From Candidatus Avelusimicrobium luingense (lineage in GTDB: Bacteria; Elusimicrobiota; Elusimicrobia; Elusimicrobiales; Elusimicrobiaceae): a stretch of 64,000 bases of DNA. The position numbers and the translations under genes are program-made. The notes beneath the pieces were generated by a model. That model made no database searches. It saw nothing but the letters and a program-made list of their open reading frames with translations, and was not told the DNA's origin. Each line of letters opens with the position of its first letter. The first letter of the stretch is position 1. The DNA lies in the NCBI GenBank assembly GCA_900315845.1, contig OOHK01000002.1, positions 1 through 64,000 of the forward strand. The letters run 5' to 3'. Below are positions 24,160-33,330 of the stretch, piece after piece.

Positions 24160-25143
24160 ATGGATATCACCACCTTAAACAAACAAGTACAACAAGAAAG
24201 TTTATTTCTGCAAGATCTTAAACACGAAGTCGGCAAGGTTATCGTCGGACAAGAAGACCTGGTGGAAAAAATGCTCGTGGCCCTACTGGCAGACGGACAC
24301 ATTTTAATTGAAGGTGTCCCCGGGTTAGCCAAAACGCTCGCCGTAAAAACATTATCGCAAGCCATTCATGCCCAATTCCAACGCATCCAATTTACCCCTG
24401 ATTTGCTGCCCGCCGATATTACGGGAACGCTGATTTTTAACCCCAAAGACGGGCTCTTCTACCCTAAACGCGGACCGGTATTTTCTAACTTTGTTCTCGC
24501 CGACGAAATTAACCGCTCTCCTGCTAAAGTGCAAAGTGCTTTGTTAGAAGCCATGCAAGAGCGCCAAGTAACCATCGGCGAAAAAACTTACCCACTCCCC
24601 AAACCGTTTATGGTGCTGGCTACCCAAAACCCGGTAGAGCAAGAAGGGACGTATCCGCTTCCGGAAGCGCAAGTGGATCGCTTTATGCTTAAAGTCGTAA
24701 TTTCCTATCCGACTAAAGAAGAAGAAAAGATGATTTTAGAGCGCATGGCCAGTCACCAACCCATCGCGCTTAACACGCAAGTTACGCCGGAAATGATTAT
24801 AAAGGCACGCAGCGTGGTAGATACTATTTATGTTGATGAAAAAATCAAAAATTATATCGTAGATCTCGTGTTCGCCACGCGCGACCCGAAAGCCGCTGGA
24901 CTTGAAAAATTAAAATCGTTTATTGCCTACGGGGCCAGCCCGCGTGCCACCATTTTCTTAACACAAGCCGCCAAAGCCTATGCGTTCTTGAACGGACGCG
25001 GCTATGTAACGCCGGAAGATATCAAGGCTATCGGAGTGGATGTTTTGCGCCACCGCGTGTTGTTGTCGTACGAAGCCGAGGCCGAAAACGTATCATCCGA
25101 ACAAATCGTCAAACATATTTTTGATGCGGTAGATGTACCGTAG
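24160..25143 (+). CDS. moxR: MoxR-family AAA+ ATPase
   Basis: MoxR proteins are AAA+ chaperones paired with VWA proteins. The 327-residue protein has Walker A (GVPGLAKT, near residue 50), Walker B (VLADEINRSPAK), a sensor segment (VLATQNPVEQEGTYPLPEAQ) and the C-terminal lid. It is the first gene of an eight-gene operon with DUF58 and Bat proteins, the standard arrangement of the Bat (Bacteroides aerotolerance) system, and probably remodels or loads the VWA partners. Confidence 0.93.
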   Translation: MDITTLNKQVQQESLFLQDLKHEVGKVIVGQEDLVEKMLVALLADGHILIEGVPGLAKTLAVKTLSQAIHAQFQRIQFTPDLLPADITGTLIFNPKDGLFYPKRGPVFSNFVLADEINRSPAKVQSALLEAMQERQVTIGEKTYPLPKPFMVLATQNPVEQEGTYPLPEAQVDRFMLKVVISYPTKEEEKMILERMASHQPIALNTQVTPEMIIKARSVVDTIYVDEKIKNYIVDLVFATRDPKAAGLEKLKSFIAYGASPRATIFLTQAAKAYAFLNGRGYVTPEDIKAIGVDVLRHRVLLSYEAEAENVSSEQIVKHIFDAVDVP

Positions 25144-25164
25144 TAACTCGCCGGGGGTAACAGC

Positions 25165-26055
25165 GTGGACAACGCGGAAATTCTAAAAAAAGTCCGTCAA
25201 ATAGAAATCAAAACGGGCAAATTAGTATCCGAAACGTTCGCCGGAGAATATTTAAGCACGTTCAAAGGGCAAGGTATTGAATTTGCCGAAGTGCGCGAAT
25301 ATATCCCGGGCGACGATGTACGCGCTATTGATTGGAACGTAACCGCCCGCGCCGGAACTCCCTTCGTTAAAAAATATAATGAAGAACGCGAATTAACCTT
25401 AATTATCGCGTGTGATGTTTCCGGCTCACAACATTTCGGTTCGTCAGACAAACTCAAACAGGAAGCCGCCGCCGAACTTACCGCTCTATTTGCATTAAGT
25501 GCTTTACAAAACAACGATAAAGTCGGGCTATTGTTATTTTCCGACCAAGTGGAACTGTATGTTCCCCCCCGCAAAGGGAAAAAACACATTTTGCGCTTAA
25601 TTCGCGAAGTGGTAGCGTTTGAGCCTAAACACACCGGTACCGATATCGGTATGAGTTTGGAAACGCTTAATAAAGTTATCAAACGTCAGGGAATTTTAAT
25701 TTTAATTTCCGATTTTATCGCGCCGCTAGCGTCGTTTGCTAAACCGTTTCGGCTGGCCGCGAAAAAATTTGATTTAATTCCGGTAATTTTACAGGATAAA
25801 TTAGAACGGCATTTGCCGTCGTTAGGGGTTTGTATAGATGTAACCGACCCCGAAACCGGCGAAAGCGATTTTTTAAGTTTATCTTCCGGCGACTTAAACG
25901 CCGCTTTGGATAATTACCACCAAGAACACGACAATCAATTGCGACACCTGTTCAACCCGTACAAAATTGAACCTATCGTCGTAGATACAGCACAGGACAC
26001 CGCGGATCCGGTGATTGCATTCTTCAAGCAGCGGGCCAAAAAATTGCGGAGATAA
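25165..26055 (+). CDS. DUF58 protein of the Bat operon
   Basis: The 296-residue protein starts with GTG and has the DUF58 signature GIEFAEVREYIPGDDVRAID and WNVTARAG, followed by a VWA-like half with ACDVSGSQHFGSS, a degenerate MIDAS. DUF58 proteins are regularly encoded beside moxR. No membrane segment is seen, so it is cytoplasmic. The spacing to moxR is 21 bases and GGGGGT serves as RBS. The biochemical role is unknown. Confidence 0.9.
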   Translation: MDNAEILKKVRQIEIKTGKLVSETFAGEYLSTFKGQGIEFAEVREYIPGDDVRAIDWNVTARAGTPFVKKYNEERELTLIIACDVSGSQHFGSSDKLKQEAAAELTALFALSALQNNDKVGLLLFSDQVELYVPPRKGKKHILRLIREVVAFEPKHTGTDIGMSLETLNKVIKRQGILILISDFIAPLASFAKPFRLAAKKFDLIPVILQDKLERHLPSLGVCIDVTDPETGESDFLSLSSGDLNAALDNYHQEHDNQLRHLFNPYKIEPIVVDTAQDTADPVIAFFKQRAKKLRR

Positions 26056-26057
26056 TA

Positions 26058-26966
26058 ATGAAAAAAATAGGGGCATTACTCATTTTTATTACAACGTTTA
26101 CGTTAGGCAACGCACAGGAAATTGCGGTACAGCAAGTACAAGCCCCCGCCCAAATTCCGTTTGCCCAACCGTTTGATTTGTCTTATCGGCTGTCTTATAC
26201 TCCTGATTATGAAATTTCGCTGGATAAAGATACACTCCCCGAAGATTTTGAAATTACCCAATCTGCCTTTACTCCTAACGGTTCAGGCAGCGGTGTCTAT
26301 ACGATATCGGCTATTCCGTTTGCACTTAATCAATCTACGTTTACAGTCACTTTTTTACTTACCAAAAACGGCAAAACCGCAGCAAAAACCACTCACGATC
26401 AACCCATTACCGTTACGCCCGTTAAAATTTTTAACGATAAAAAATTACGCGAAATCCGCGCTGCTTATATCCCAATCGGGTGGTTAGCGTGGCTGATTGC
26501 TTTTCTGGTTACGGTAGCCATTATATACGCGTTGTATTGCTGGGCCAACAGCCGCAAACAAAACAGGCTAAAAGTGGCCGCGCAAGAAGACACGCGCCCT
26601 TGCGATGAAATTGCACTTTCTAAAATTGACGCGTTGTTAAACAGCGGACTATGGGAACGCAAAGCCTACAAATTATTCTACATTTCGCTAAGTGATATTT
26701 TACGCGAGTATTTATGGCGGCAATTACATATAGACACGTCGGCCGACACCTCCGCCGAATTGCTTTTGCGCGCTAAAAAATCCCCGGCCTTGCAGCCGTT
26801 ACTCCCCCCTTTAAAAGATTTTTTGGCGTCCGGTGATTTAGTCAAATTTGCCAAAGCCGAACCGGAAGAAACTACCCGTAATAAAGACGTACAGATTTTA
26901 CGGGAAATTATACAGCAAACTACTCCCAAACCCGAAGAAATATCCATTAAGGAGACATCCAAATGA
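26058..26966 (+). CDS. Bat-operon membrane protein (BatD-like ectodomain, cytoplasmic tail), unknown role
   Basis: A signal peptide (MKKIGALLIFITTFTLGNAQ) precedes a beta-rich periplasmic part of about 115 residues, a membrane helix (WLAWLIAFLVTVAIIYALYC) and a cytoplasmic helical domain with LLNSGLWERKAYKLFYISLSD and DILREYLWRQL. The layout resembles proteins placed between DUF58 and BatA in other Bat operons. It overlaps batA by an ATGA. I give no specific family name. Confidence 0.75.
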   Translation: MKKIGALLIFITTFTLGNAQEIAVQQVQAPAQIPFAQPFDLSYRLSYTPDYEISLDKDTLPEDFEITQSAFTPNGSGSGVYTISAIPFALNQSTFTVTFLLTKNGKTAAKTTHDQPITVTPVKIFNDKKLREIRAAYIPIGWLAWLIAFLVTVAIIYALYCWANSRKQNRLKVAAQEDTRPCDEIALSKIDALLNSGLWERKAYKLFYISLSDILREYLWRQLHIDTSADTSAELLLRAKKSPALQPLLPPLKDFLASGDLVKFAKAEPEETTRNKDVQILREIIQQTTPKPEEISIKETSK

Positions 26967-28090
26967 CCGCTTTATTTTTACTATCCTTCTGTTTATTTCT
27001 TGTTTCTCTTGCTTGTCTGCGCTTACTACCCAAGCAAGCCCGGTGGGCATGGGGCGGAATTTTGCTCGGCGTGACCGGCATGCTGGTAGGAATTTGCGGT
27101 ATATTGCTTCTCCGTTTTGGAAACGGACAAGTAGAATTTTTACATCCCTGGGCCTTTATTCTTCTGGTATTTCCGGTGGCCGTTTTTTGGGCTTATAGTG
27201 CCGGAAGAAATCTGTTTGCCCGTACGGTTAATTATCCGCTAACCCATTTACAAGTAGCGCAAAATTCCTTGCGCGTATTGTTAACGCGTTGGCTACCGGC
27301 TACACTCTATACGCTGGCGTTACTGTTTATGACGGCTGCTTTGGCACACCCGGTACGCGTGGATCGCACCGTTCTTCCCCCGACTGAAGGGATTGATATT
27401 ATGCTACTGATGGACGTATCGGCCTCTATGCAAAAGCAAGATTTTTATCCCAATCGTTTTACAGCCGCCCAAAACACAGCATTGCGGTTTATTTCCAAGC
27501 GGTTAAATGACCGTATCGGCATTGTGGCCTTTGCTAAAGTAGCCATGTTGCAAGCCCCGCTTACCTTAGATCACGAAGCCTTAAATGAATATGTATCTTC
27601 TTTGTATTTAGGAATTGTAGATCCGAATTATACGGCTATTGGGGACGGCCTTGCCGTGGCGGCCAATCACTTAAAAGACAGTAAAGCCAAAAGTAAAATC
27701 ATTATCTTACTGACAGACGGAGATTCCAACGCCGGCACCATTGAGCCCGTCATGGCGGCTAAAGCGGCTAAAACATACGGCATCCGCGTCTATACCATTG
27801 GAACAGCCGCCACCCCGAAAGAAGATGCCTATTCCAGTGCAGAAGACGAAATCAATGAACCGTTACTAATGGAAATTGCCACGTTAACCGGTGGGAAATT
27901 CTACCGTGCGAAAAACGAAAAAGAACTCGTCCAAATTTACGATACAATTAATGAATTAGAAAAAACGGCATTTGCCGCCACCACCGATATTCACCGTACA
28001 GACGAATACCAACCGCTATTGTGGTTAGCCTTATGTTTCTTATCGGTGGGGTTAATCCTAGAAAAATTATTCTTAATTAAGGTGCCTTAA
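26963..28090 (+). CDS. batA: BatA: VWA-domain membrane protein
   Basis: The 375-residue protein has N-terminal membrane segments, a VWA domain with a full MIDAS (LLMDVSASMQKQDFYP; later LLTDGDSNAG) and a C-terminal membrane helix (LLWLALCFLSVGLILEKLF). VWA domains bind partner proteins through a metal ion. It is immediately followed by a second VWA protein, the batA-batB pair of the aerotolerance cluster. The start overlaps the upstream stop. Confidence 0.88.
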   Translation: MTALFLLSFCLFLVSLACLRLLPKQARWAWGGILLGVTGMLVGICGILLLRFGNGQVEFLHPWAFILLVFPVAVFWAYSAGRNLFARTVNYPLTHLQVAQNSLRVLLTRWLPATLYTLALLFMTAALAHPVRVDRTVLPPTEGIDIMLLMDVSASMQKQDFYPNRFTAAQNTALRFISKRLNDRIGIVAFAKVAMLQAPLTLDHEALNEYVSSLYLGIVDPNYTAIGDGLAVAANHLKDSKAKSKIIILLTDGDSNAGTIEPVMAAKAAKTYGIRVYTIGTAATPKEDAYSSAEDEINEPLLMEIATLTGGKFYRAKNEKELVQIYDTINELEKTAFAATTDIHRTDEYQPLLWLALCFLSVGLILEKLFLIKVP

Positions 28091-28091
28091 T

Positions 28092-29117
28092 ATGGAATTA
28101 TTCGCACGTCCGTTATTTTTACTTTATGCCTTACCGGCGATTGCCGGAGCATTGGTATTGTTTTGGTTGGGTGGGAAACTTAAACGTAGAGCCGAGCGCA
28201 TTTTATTTAGTTCACAAGCCTATGCAAAGTTGACTGCCGATTTACGCCCGCAAACCAAGTGGCGAACCGCGCTGATGGTGTTGGCGGTATTTTTCTTATT
28301 TGTCGCTTTAGCCGGGCCCCAATGGGGAACGGAAATCATTGAAGTACAAGGATCATTTGCGCAAACGGTTATTGCGGTGGATGTGTCGGCTTCGATGCGC
28401 GCGCAAGACGTTAAACCGGACCGCTTAGATAGTGCCAAAACAATGCTCCGGATGCTTATTAGCAACTTAAAAGACGAACGTATCGGGTTAATTGCATTTA
28501 CCTCAAAAGCATTCATTCAATGTCCTATTACCACTGACGAAGATGCCTTACGCTATTTTATTACTTCGTTGCACCCGAACATGTTGCCGGTACCGGGAAC
28601 CTCGCTAGCCGAACCGGTTAAACTGGCCGCCCATATGTTGGCCAAGTATCCCGGACAAAAAGCCTTAATTTTATTAACCGACGGAGAAGACCATTCCCCC
28701 GAAGAAATCGCCGCGGCTAAAGAAGCCGCCCAAAAAAGCGGAATCCGGATTATTGCTATCGGTATCGGCACAAAAGAGGGCACACTCATTCCCGATAAAA
28801 TGGATGCTGCCGGGAATGTTTTAGAATATAAAAAAGACAAACAAGGCAACACCGTCGTTTCTAAATTAGATGAAGATGCCTTGCTGGCTTTAGCCCAAGC
28901 CACCGGCGGTGCGTATATTCCCTACACCTCGCCGGCCCAAGTATCGGCCAAAGTAGAAGATTCTTTACGAGATTTAGATAAAACCCATTCAGCCTTATCT
29001 AAACATGCCGCCTATAAAACCCGTTACCAATGGCCTTTGGTAATAGCGTTATTATGTTTGAGCGGCTATTTATTATGGCCGCGCGGTAAACGGACACGCA
29101 AAGAACAAAAAAGGTAA
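28092..29117 (+). CDS. batB: BatB: VWA-domain membrane protein
   Basis: The 341-residue paralogue of BatA starts MELFARPLFLLYALPAIAGA, has helices near residues 8-26 and 58-76, a MIDAS (IAVDVSASMRAQDVKPDRL; LLTDGEDHSPEEI) and a C-terminal helix (WPLVIALLCLSGYLLW). It follows batA by one base. BatA/BatB are thought to act together at the inner membrane with MoxR. Confidence 0.9.
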   Translation: MELFARPLFLLYALPAIAGALVLFWLGGKLKRRAERILFSSQAYAKLTADLRPQTKWRTALMVLAVFFLFVALAGPQWGTEIIEVQGSFAQTVIAVDVSASMRAQDVKPDRLDSAKTMLRMLISNLKDERIGLIAFTSKAFIQCPITTDEDALRYFITSLHPNMLPVPGTSLAEPVKLAAHMLAKYPGQKALILLTDGEDHSPEEIAAAKEAAQKSGIRIIAIGIGTKEGTLIPDKMDAAGNVLEYKKDKQGNTVVSKLDEDALLALAQATGGAYIPYTSPAQVSAKVEDSLRDLDKTHSALSKHAAYKTRYQWPLVIALLCLSGYLLWPRGKRTRKEQKR

Positions 29118-29126
29118 AATAAAAAT

Positions 29127-29780
29127 ATGCGCAAATGTATGATTTTCTGCTTATTACTCACCACGTTGCCGATTCAAGCAGCAACCCGTTCCGATTTGCG
29201 TACGGGCGGCAAGTTATATAAGCAAGAAAAATACGGACAAGCGCAAGCGGTTTACAATGCTATCTTGCAAGCAGATCCCCATAACCAAGAAGCCGCTATC
29301 GGAGCAGGGGCATCTGCTTATTACTTAAAAGACTATGCCGCTGCCGAATCGGCCTTCAAACAAGCCGCCGAACCGGATTCCCTGCGAACAAACGACGCCT
29401 TGTTTAATTTAGGAAATGCTTATTATCGCGACAAAAAAATGACCGAAGCCAAACAGGCCTATCGTCAAGTAATTTTGAAAAACCCGAAAGATAAAGAAGC
29501 GTTACATAACCTACAATTGATTTTGGAACAGGAACAATCGCCCCAAAACAACAAAGATAAACCGAAAGACCAACAACAAAATCAAGGAAACGGACAGGGG
29601 CAAAACCAACAAAATGACAATAATTCCCAAGGTGGGGCAGATAACGATAAGCAACAAACGTCGCAAGATCAAAAAGATGCGGCCGCCAGCGTTATGCAAA
29701 TGGCAAAAGACCAAGAGCATAAATCATACAATCGGCAACCAGGCAATATGGCCGACGATTTTATAGAAAAAGATTGGTAA
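29127..29780 (+). CDS. batC: BatC-like TPR protein
   Basis: A signal peptide (MRKCMIFCLLLTTLPIQAA) precedes three TPR units (for example AQAVYNAILQADPHNQEAAI, DALFNLGNAYYRDKKMTEAK, AYRQVILKNPKDKEALHNL). A strongly Gln/Asn/Lys-rich low-complexity stretch follows (about residues 135-190), then a short acidic/aromatic end (DDFIEKDW) typical of BatC proteins. It is periplasmic and presumably scaffolds the Bat complex. Start after a 9-base gap. Confidence 0.85.
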   Translation: MRKCMIFCLLLTTLPIQAATRSDLRTGGKLYKQEKYGQAQAVYNAILQADPHNQEAAIGAGASAYYLKDYAAAESAFKQAAEPDSLRTNDALFNLGNAYYRDKKMTEAKQAYRQVILKNPKDKEALHNLQLILEQEQSPQNNKDKPKDQQQNQGNGQGQNQQNDNNSQGGADNDKQQTSQDQKDAAASVMQMAKDQEHKSYNRQPGNMADDFIEKDW

Positions 29781-29781
29781 T

Positions 29782-31554
29782 ATGTATCAAAAATTACGTT
29801 TATTTTTCATCTTGCTGTTAGTAACGTGCAGCGTTCACGCACAAGTGAATTTATCGGCACATGTAGATAAAAACGCGCTGGCGTTAGATGATGAACTTAC
29901 TTTTACAGTTAAAGTAACCGGCGTATCCGGCAACGTGGTTATGCCCCGCTTGCCCAGTTTGCCGGCCTTTAATGTTTATTCCCGCGAAGTGGAACAAAAT
30001 ACCATTAACGGGGAAACCTCGTTGTTATTTCGTTATATAATGTTGCCGCGTTTTGTAGGAAATGCAACCATCGGCCCGGTCACTTTTACATACAAAGGCG
30101 AAACCTACCAAACCGAACCCGTAACCGTACGAATCTATCGCAATTCCACCAATCAGGCAACAACCTCTGCGGGAAATATTCAAACGAATATACAAATTGA
30201 TCCGAATTTACCCCCCTTGCAAGCCGAGTTAACCAAACAGGCCTATGCCCATTCAGGGGAGCCGTTTTTCCTAATTTCAGCAGTAAGCGATAAAACCCCA
30301 TATGTCAATGAACCTATTTCGTTAGGAGTTCGTTTTTATTATTCCCGCGCATTTCACGATGCTCCTTATCAAAAGCCGAATGTATCTAATTTGTTTATGG
30401 AAGATGAAGGATCCAGCGAAGGCTCTCAGGCTATCAACGGTACCACGTACCGCTATAATGAACAACGTTATCAAGTGACGGCCGCTTCCCCGGGAGAGGC
30501 TACCATTGGACCGGCAGGAGTACGATATCATATAGGTAATTCAGCCTTGTCTGCTTTTGACCGAATTTTCGGCGGTTCTACTGCCGGACCGGAAAAAACG
30601 GCCCTTTCTTCTCCTATTACGTTGCGCGTTCGCCCCTTGCCCGCCGAAGGAAGACCCAACTCCTTTTACGGAGCCGTAGGGAATAATTTTATGATACATG
30701 CCAAAGCCGAGCCTACCCATGTCCGGGCCGGAGAAGCCATTAACGTTTCCGTCATGGTCAAAGGGCCGGGAAACTTAAAAGCCACCCAAAATTTGGAATT
30801 TCCGGCTTTAGACGGATTCAAAATTTATCCCGCTGCCGCCACATCCGGAACGGCTAACGGATCCGATGGTCAAATACAAGGTTACAAGATATTTAAGGCT
30901 GTTTTTGTACCGGTTACGTCCGGTATTTACACATTACCGCGATTCAAATGGTCTTATTTTGATCCTACTGCCAAAGCGTACCGCACGTTGCAAACTTCGC
31001 CCATTCAAATTACGGTGGATCCTGCCGCCAAAACCGATGGCGGGTTCAATTTTGCATCCGCCAATCCTTTAGGCAATGGGGTACAAACGTTAACCCAAGA
31101 TATTGCTTACTTAAAAACCGCTAAAGCCCCGCAAGACAATGCATTGGCTAAATTAAGTCGGGTACCCATCATCAACTGGATTTGTTTAATTATCATGGCG
31201 TTAACGGCTCTGTTTGTAGCACTTGGCCGGGCTCCGTTAGCCAAAAAGAAAGCCTTTCTTACAGCCAAGGCCCAACTTAAAAAAGCCACTTCTTGCCAAG
31301 CGGTGGCAGATATTATCAGCGAATATTTACAACGTAAACTTCGCCGTCCTACGGGGAGTTTATCCTTAAAAGAACTAAATATCCTCTTGCGAAAGAGTGG
31401 AGTGACTCCCGCTACCGTAGAATCGTTCGCTCTCTTGTGGCAACAATTAGAAGCAGAGCGGTTTGCTCCGGTAACGGACGGCACCGCCAGCGCGGTAGAT
31501 TTACCGTCGCAAGCGTTAGATATTTTAAAACTAATTGAGGAAGAAATGAAATGA
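29782..31554 (+). CDS. batD: BatD-like aerotolerance protein
   Basis: The 590-residue protein has a signal peptide (LRLFFILLLVTCSVHAQ), a long periplasmic portion of repeated beta-rich domains (VNLSAHVDKNALALDDELTF; YKGETYQTEPVTVRI; later VRAGEAINVSVMVKGPGNL), a membrane helix near residues 455-475 (INWICLIIMALTALFVALG) and a cytoplasmic helical tail. This is the BatD/'oxygen tolerance' layout. It overlaps batE by an ATGA. Confidence 0.88.
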   Translation: MYQKLRLFFILLLVTCSVHAQVNLSAHVDKNALALDDELTFTVKVTGVSGNVVMPRLPSLPAFNVYSREVEQNTINGETSLLFRYIMLPRFVGNATIGPVTFTYKGETYQTEPVTVRIYRNSTNQATTSAGNIQTNIQIDPNLPPLQAELTKQAYAHSGEPFFLISAVSDKTPYVNEPISLGVRFYYSRAFHDAPYQKPNVSNLFMEDEGSSEGSQAINGTTYRYNEQRYQVTAASPGEATIGPAGVRYHIGNSALSAFDRIFGGSTAGPEKTALSSPITLRVRPLPAEGRPNSFYGAVGNNFMIHAKAEPTHVRAGEAINVSVMVKGPGNLKATQNLEFPALDGFKIYPAAATSGTANGSDGQIQGYKIFKAVFVPVTSGIYTLPRFKWSYFDPTAKAYRTLQTSPIQITVDPAAKTDGGFNFASANPLGNGVQTLTQDIAYLKTAKAPQDNALAKLSRVPIINWICLIIMALTALFVALGRAPLAKKKAFLTAKAQLKKATSCQAVADIISEYLQRKLRRPTGSLSLKELNILLRKSGVTPATVESFALLWQQLEAERFAPVTDGTASAVDLPSQALDILKLIEEEMK

Positions 31555-32270
31555 AACGTCTTATCTTAACCATTTGTATCTGTTTCATGGTCTGTTTGGC
31601 TCATGGGCAAAATACGTTTCAATCTGCCGAAGAATTATACCGGCAAGGTAAGTTCTCTGCCGCCTTGCAAGAATATGAAACAGCCCTAAAAGACTACCCA
31701 AACGACCCTTTTCTTTACTACAATATAGGGAACTGCTATTTTAAGATGGGTAGCCGGGGGTTGGCTGTTGCCAATTATTACCGGGCTTTTCGATTGGCCC
31801 CGCGGGATAAAGACATCCGCCACAATTTAGCCTTAACGTTAGAAGCAAGTGGCGAGAAATTAGTTCCCGCCGGAGTACCGGTCATTTTACATAAGGCTTT
31901 CTTTTCGTTATCAAGTGCAGAATTGAAAGGCTTAGTATATGTATTGTTTTGGGCAGTTTGTATTTGTGTAATTATTTGTTTATTGCGACGTAAATGGTCT
32001 GTGGCATTCACCGTTGTATGTGTGATTTGGTTGATGAGCGCCGGATGGTTGTATTTTCGCCTGCAACAGGATAATGAAAACCGCGCCGTAATTGCCGTAC
32101 CGGTAGCCGAAATCCGTAGCGGCCCGGGAACAAATTTTCCGGCCAGTGCCAATATCGGGCAAGGCCATTTAGTTACTATTTTAGATGATAAAGATTCTTG
32201 GTATGAAGTAGTTGTATCTTCCCAAGGGTTAAAAGGGTGGATAGACAAAAACGCTCTGGAAAAAATTTAA
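31551..32270 (+). CDS. batE: BatE-like TPR/SH3 protein
   Basis: The 239-residue protein has a signal peptide, TPR units (AEELYRQGKFSAALQEYETA; FLYYNIGNCYFKMGSRGLAV), two membrane helices around residues 122-165, and a C-terminal bacterial SH3 domain (AEIRSGPGTNFPASANIGQG ... SQGLKGWIDKNALEKI). This combination is characteristic of BatE, the last gene of the operon. A 12-base gap follows before gmhA, so the sugar-isomerase genes may be co-transcribed. Confidence 0.88.
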   Translation: MKRLILTICICFMVCLAHGQNTFQSAEELYRQGKFSAALQEYETALKDYPNDPFLYYNIGNCYFKMGSRGLAVANYYRAFRLAPRDKDIRHNLALTLEASGEKLVPAGVPVILHKAFFSLSSAELKGLVYVLFWAVCICVIICLLRRKWSVAFTVVCVIWLMSAGWLYFRLQQDNENRAVIAVPVAEIRSGPGTNFPASANIGQGHLVTILDDKDSWYEVVVSSQGLKGWIDKNALEKI

Positions 32271-32282
32271 CAAGGAGTAACC

Positions 32283-32840
32283 ATGTTTGTACAAACACAA
32301 GCCGATGAACTGATTAGCGCATTAACCTATGTCAAAGAGAATTTAGCCGGCAAAGTAGAAACGTTAGCCGCTGAAATTGTCAAAGCATTTCAAAACGGTC
32401 ATAAAGTAATTTTGATGGGGAACGGCGGCAGTGCTTCCGATGCCCAACATTTAGCCGCTGAATTTGTAGGCCGTTTCAAAAAAGAACGTCCGTCTTTACC
32501 TGCGCTAGCGCTGAACACCAATTCATCCACACTTACGGCTATCGGCAATGATTATTCCTATGATGTCGTTTTCTCCCGTCAAATTGACGGATTTGCCCAA
32601 AAAGGGGATGTCGTCATCGGCATTTCCACTTCCGGCAACAGCAAAAATGTATATTTAGCGTTGGCGTTGGCCAAACAAAAAGGTTGTTTTACCGCGGCCT
32701 TTTTGGGTAAAGACGGCGGCACTATTAAAACCATTTGTGATTTACCGTTAATTGTCCCCGTAAATAACACGCCCCATGTGCAAGCGTGTCATATTTTTAT
32801 GGGACATTGTATGTGTGAACTTGTAGATGAGGCTTATTAA
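32283..32840 (+). CDS. gmhA: phosphoheptose isomerase (SIS domain)
   Basis: GmhA converts sedoheptulose 7-phosphate to D-glycero-D-manno-heptose 7-phosphate for LPS core. The 185-residue SIS protein has MGNGGSASDAQHLAAEFVGRF with the zinc His/Glu, GISTSGNSKNV for phosphate, and NNTPHVQACHIFMGHCMCEL with the second pair of metal ligands. RBS AAGGAG. Its stop overlaps the rpiB start by one base. Confidence 0.93.
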   Translation: MFVQTQADELISALTYVKENLAGKVETLAAEIVKAFQNGHKVILMGNGGSASDAQHLAAEFVGRFKKERPSLPALALNTNSSTLTAIGNDYSYDVVFSRQIDGFAQKGDVVIGISTSGNSKNVYLALALAKQKGCFTAAFLGKDGGTIKTICDLPLIVPVNNTPHVQACHIFMGHCMCELVDEAY

Positions 32841-33292
32841 TGAAAGTAGCATTAGGTTGTGACCACGCCGGATTTGCCTTAAAAGACACCGTAGCCGAAC
32901 AAATAAAACGTTTAGGCCACGAAGTATTAGATTGCGGCACTTTTTCTGCCCAAAGCACCGATTATCCGGACTATGCCGAAAAAGTCGCCAAGGCCATTGC
33001 CAACAAACAAGCCCAACGGGGTATTTTGATTTGCGGCAGCGGGGTAGGTGTTTGTATTGCCGCCAATAAAGTTAAAGGCGTTCGGGCCAGTATTTGCCAC
33101 GATGCTTATTCTGCCCAGCAAGCGGTAGAACACGATGGCTTAAATGTACTGTGTTTAGGAGCCCGCATTATCGGGCCGGCCACCGCTGAAGAATTGGTGA
33201 CGCGGTTTTTAAGTGCTACATTTTCTAATGGAGAACGTCATTTACGCCGCTTAAATAAAGTATTGACGTTAGAAAAAAACAATTTTAAATAA
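32840..33292 (+). CDS. rpiB: ribose-5-phosphate isomerase B
   Basis: RpiB interconverts ribose 5-phosphate and ribulose 5-phosphate. The 150-residue protein has MKVALGCDHAGFALKD, DCGTFSAQSTDYPDYAEKVA, ILICGSGVGVCIAANKVKGVR (catalytic Cys and anion hole) and HDGLNVLCLGARIIG. It overlaps gmhA by one base; both act on the pentose/heptose phosphate pool. Confidence 0.95.
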   Translation: MKVALGCDHAGFALKDTVAEQIKRLGHEVLDCGTFSAQSTDYPDYAEKVAKAIANKQAQRGILICGSGVGVCIAANKVKGVRASICHDAYSAQQAVEHDGLNVLCLGARIIGPATAEELVTRFLSATFSNGERHLRRLNKVLTLEKNNFK

Positions 33293-33330
33293 GACCGGTT
33301 TTGGTCTTTATAAAGAGGATGGAAAAAGTT

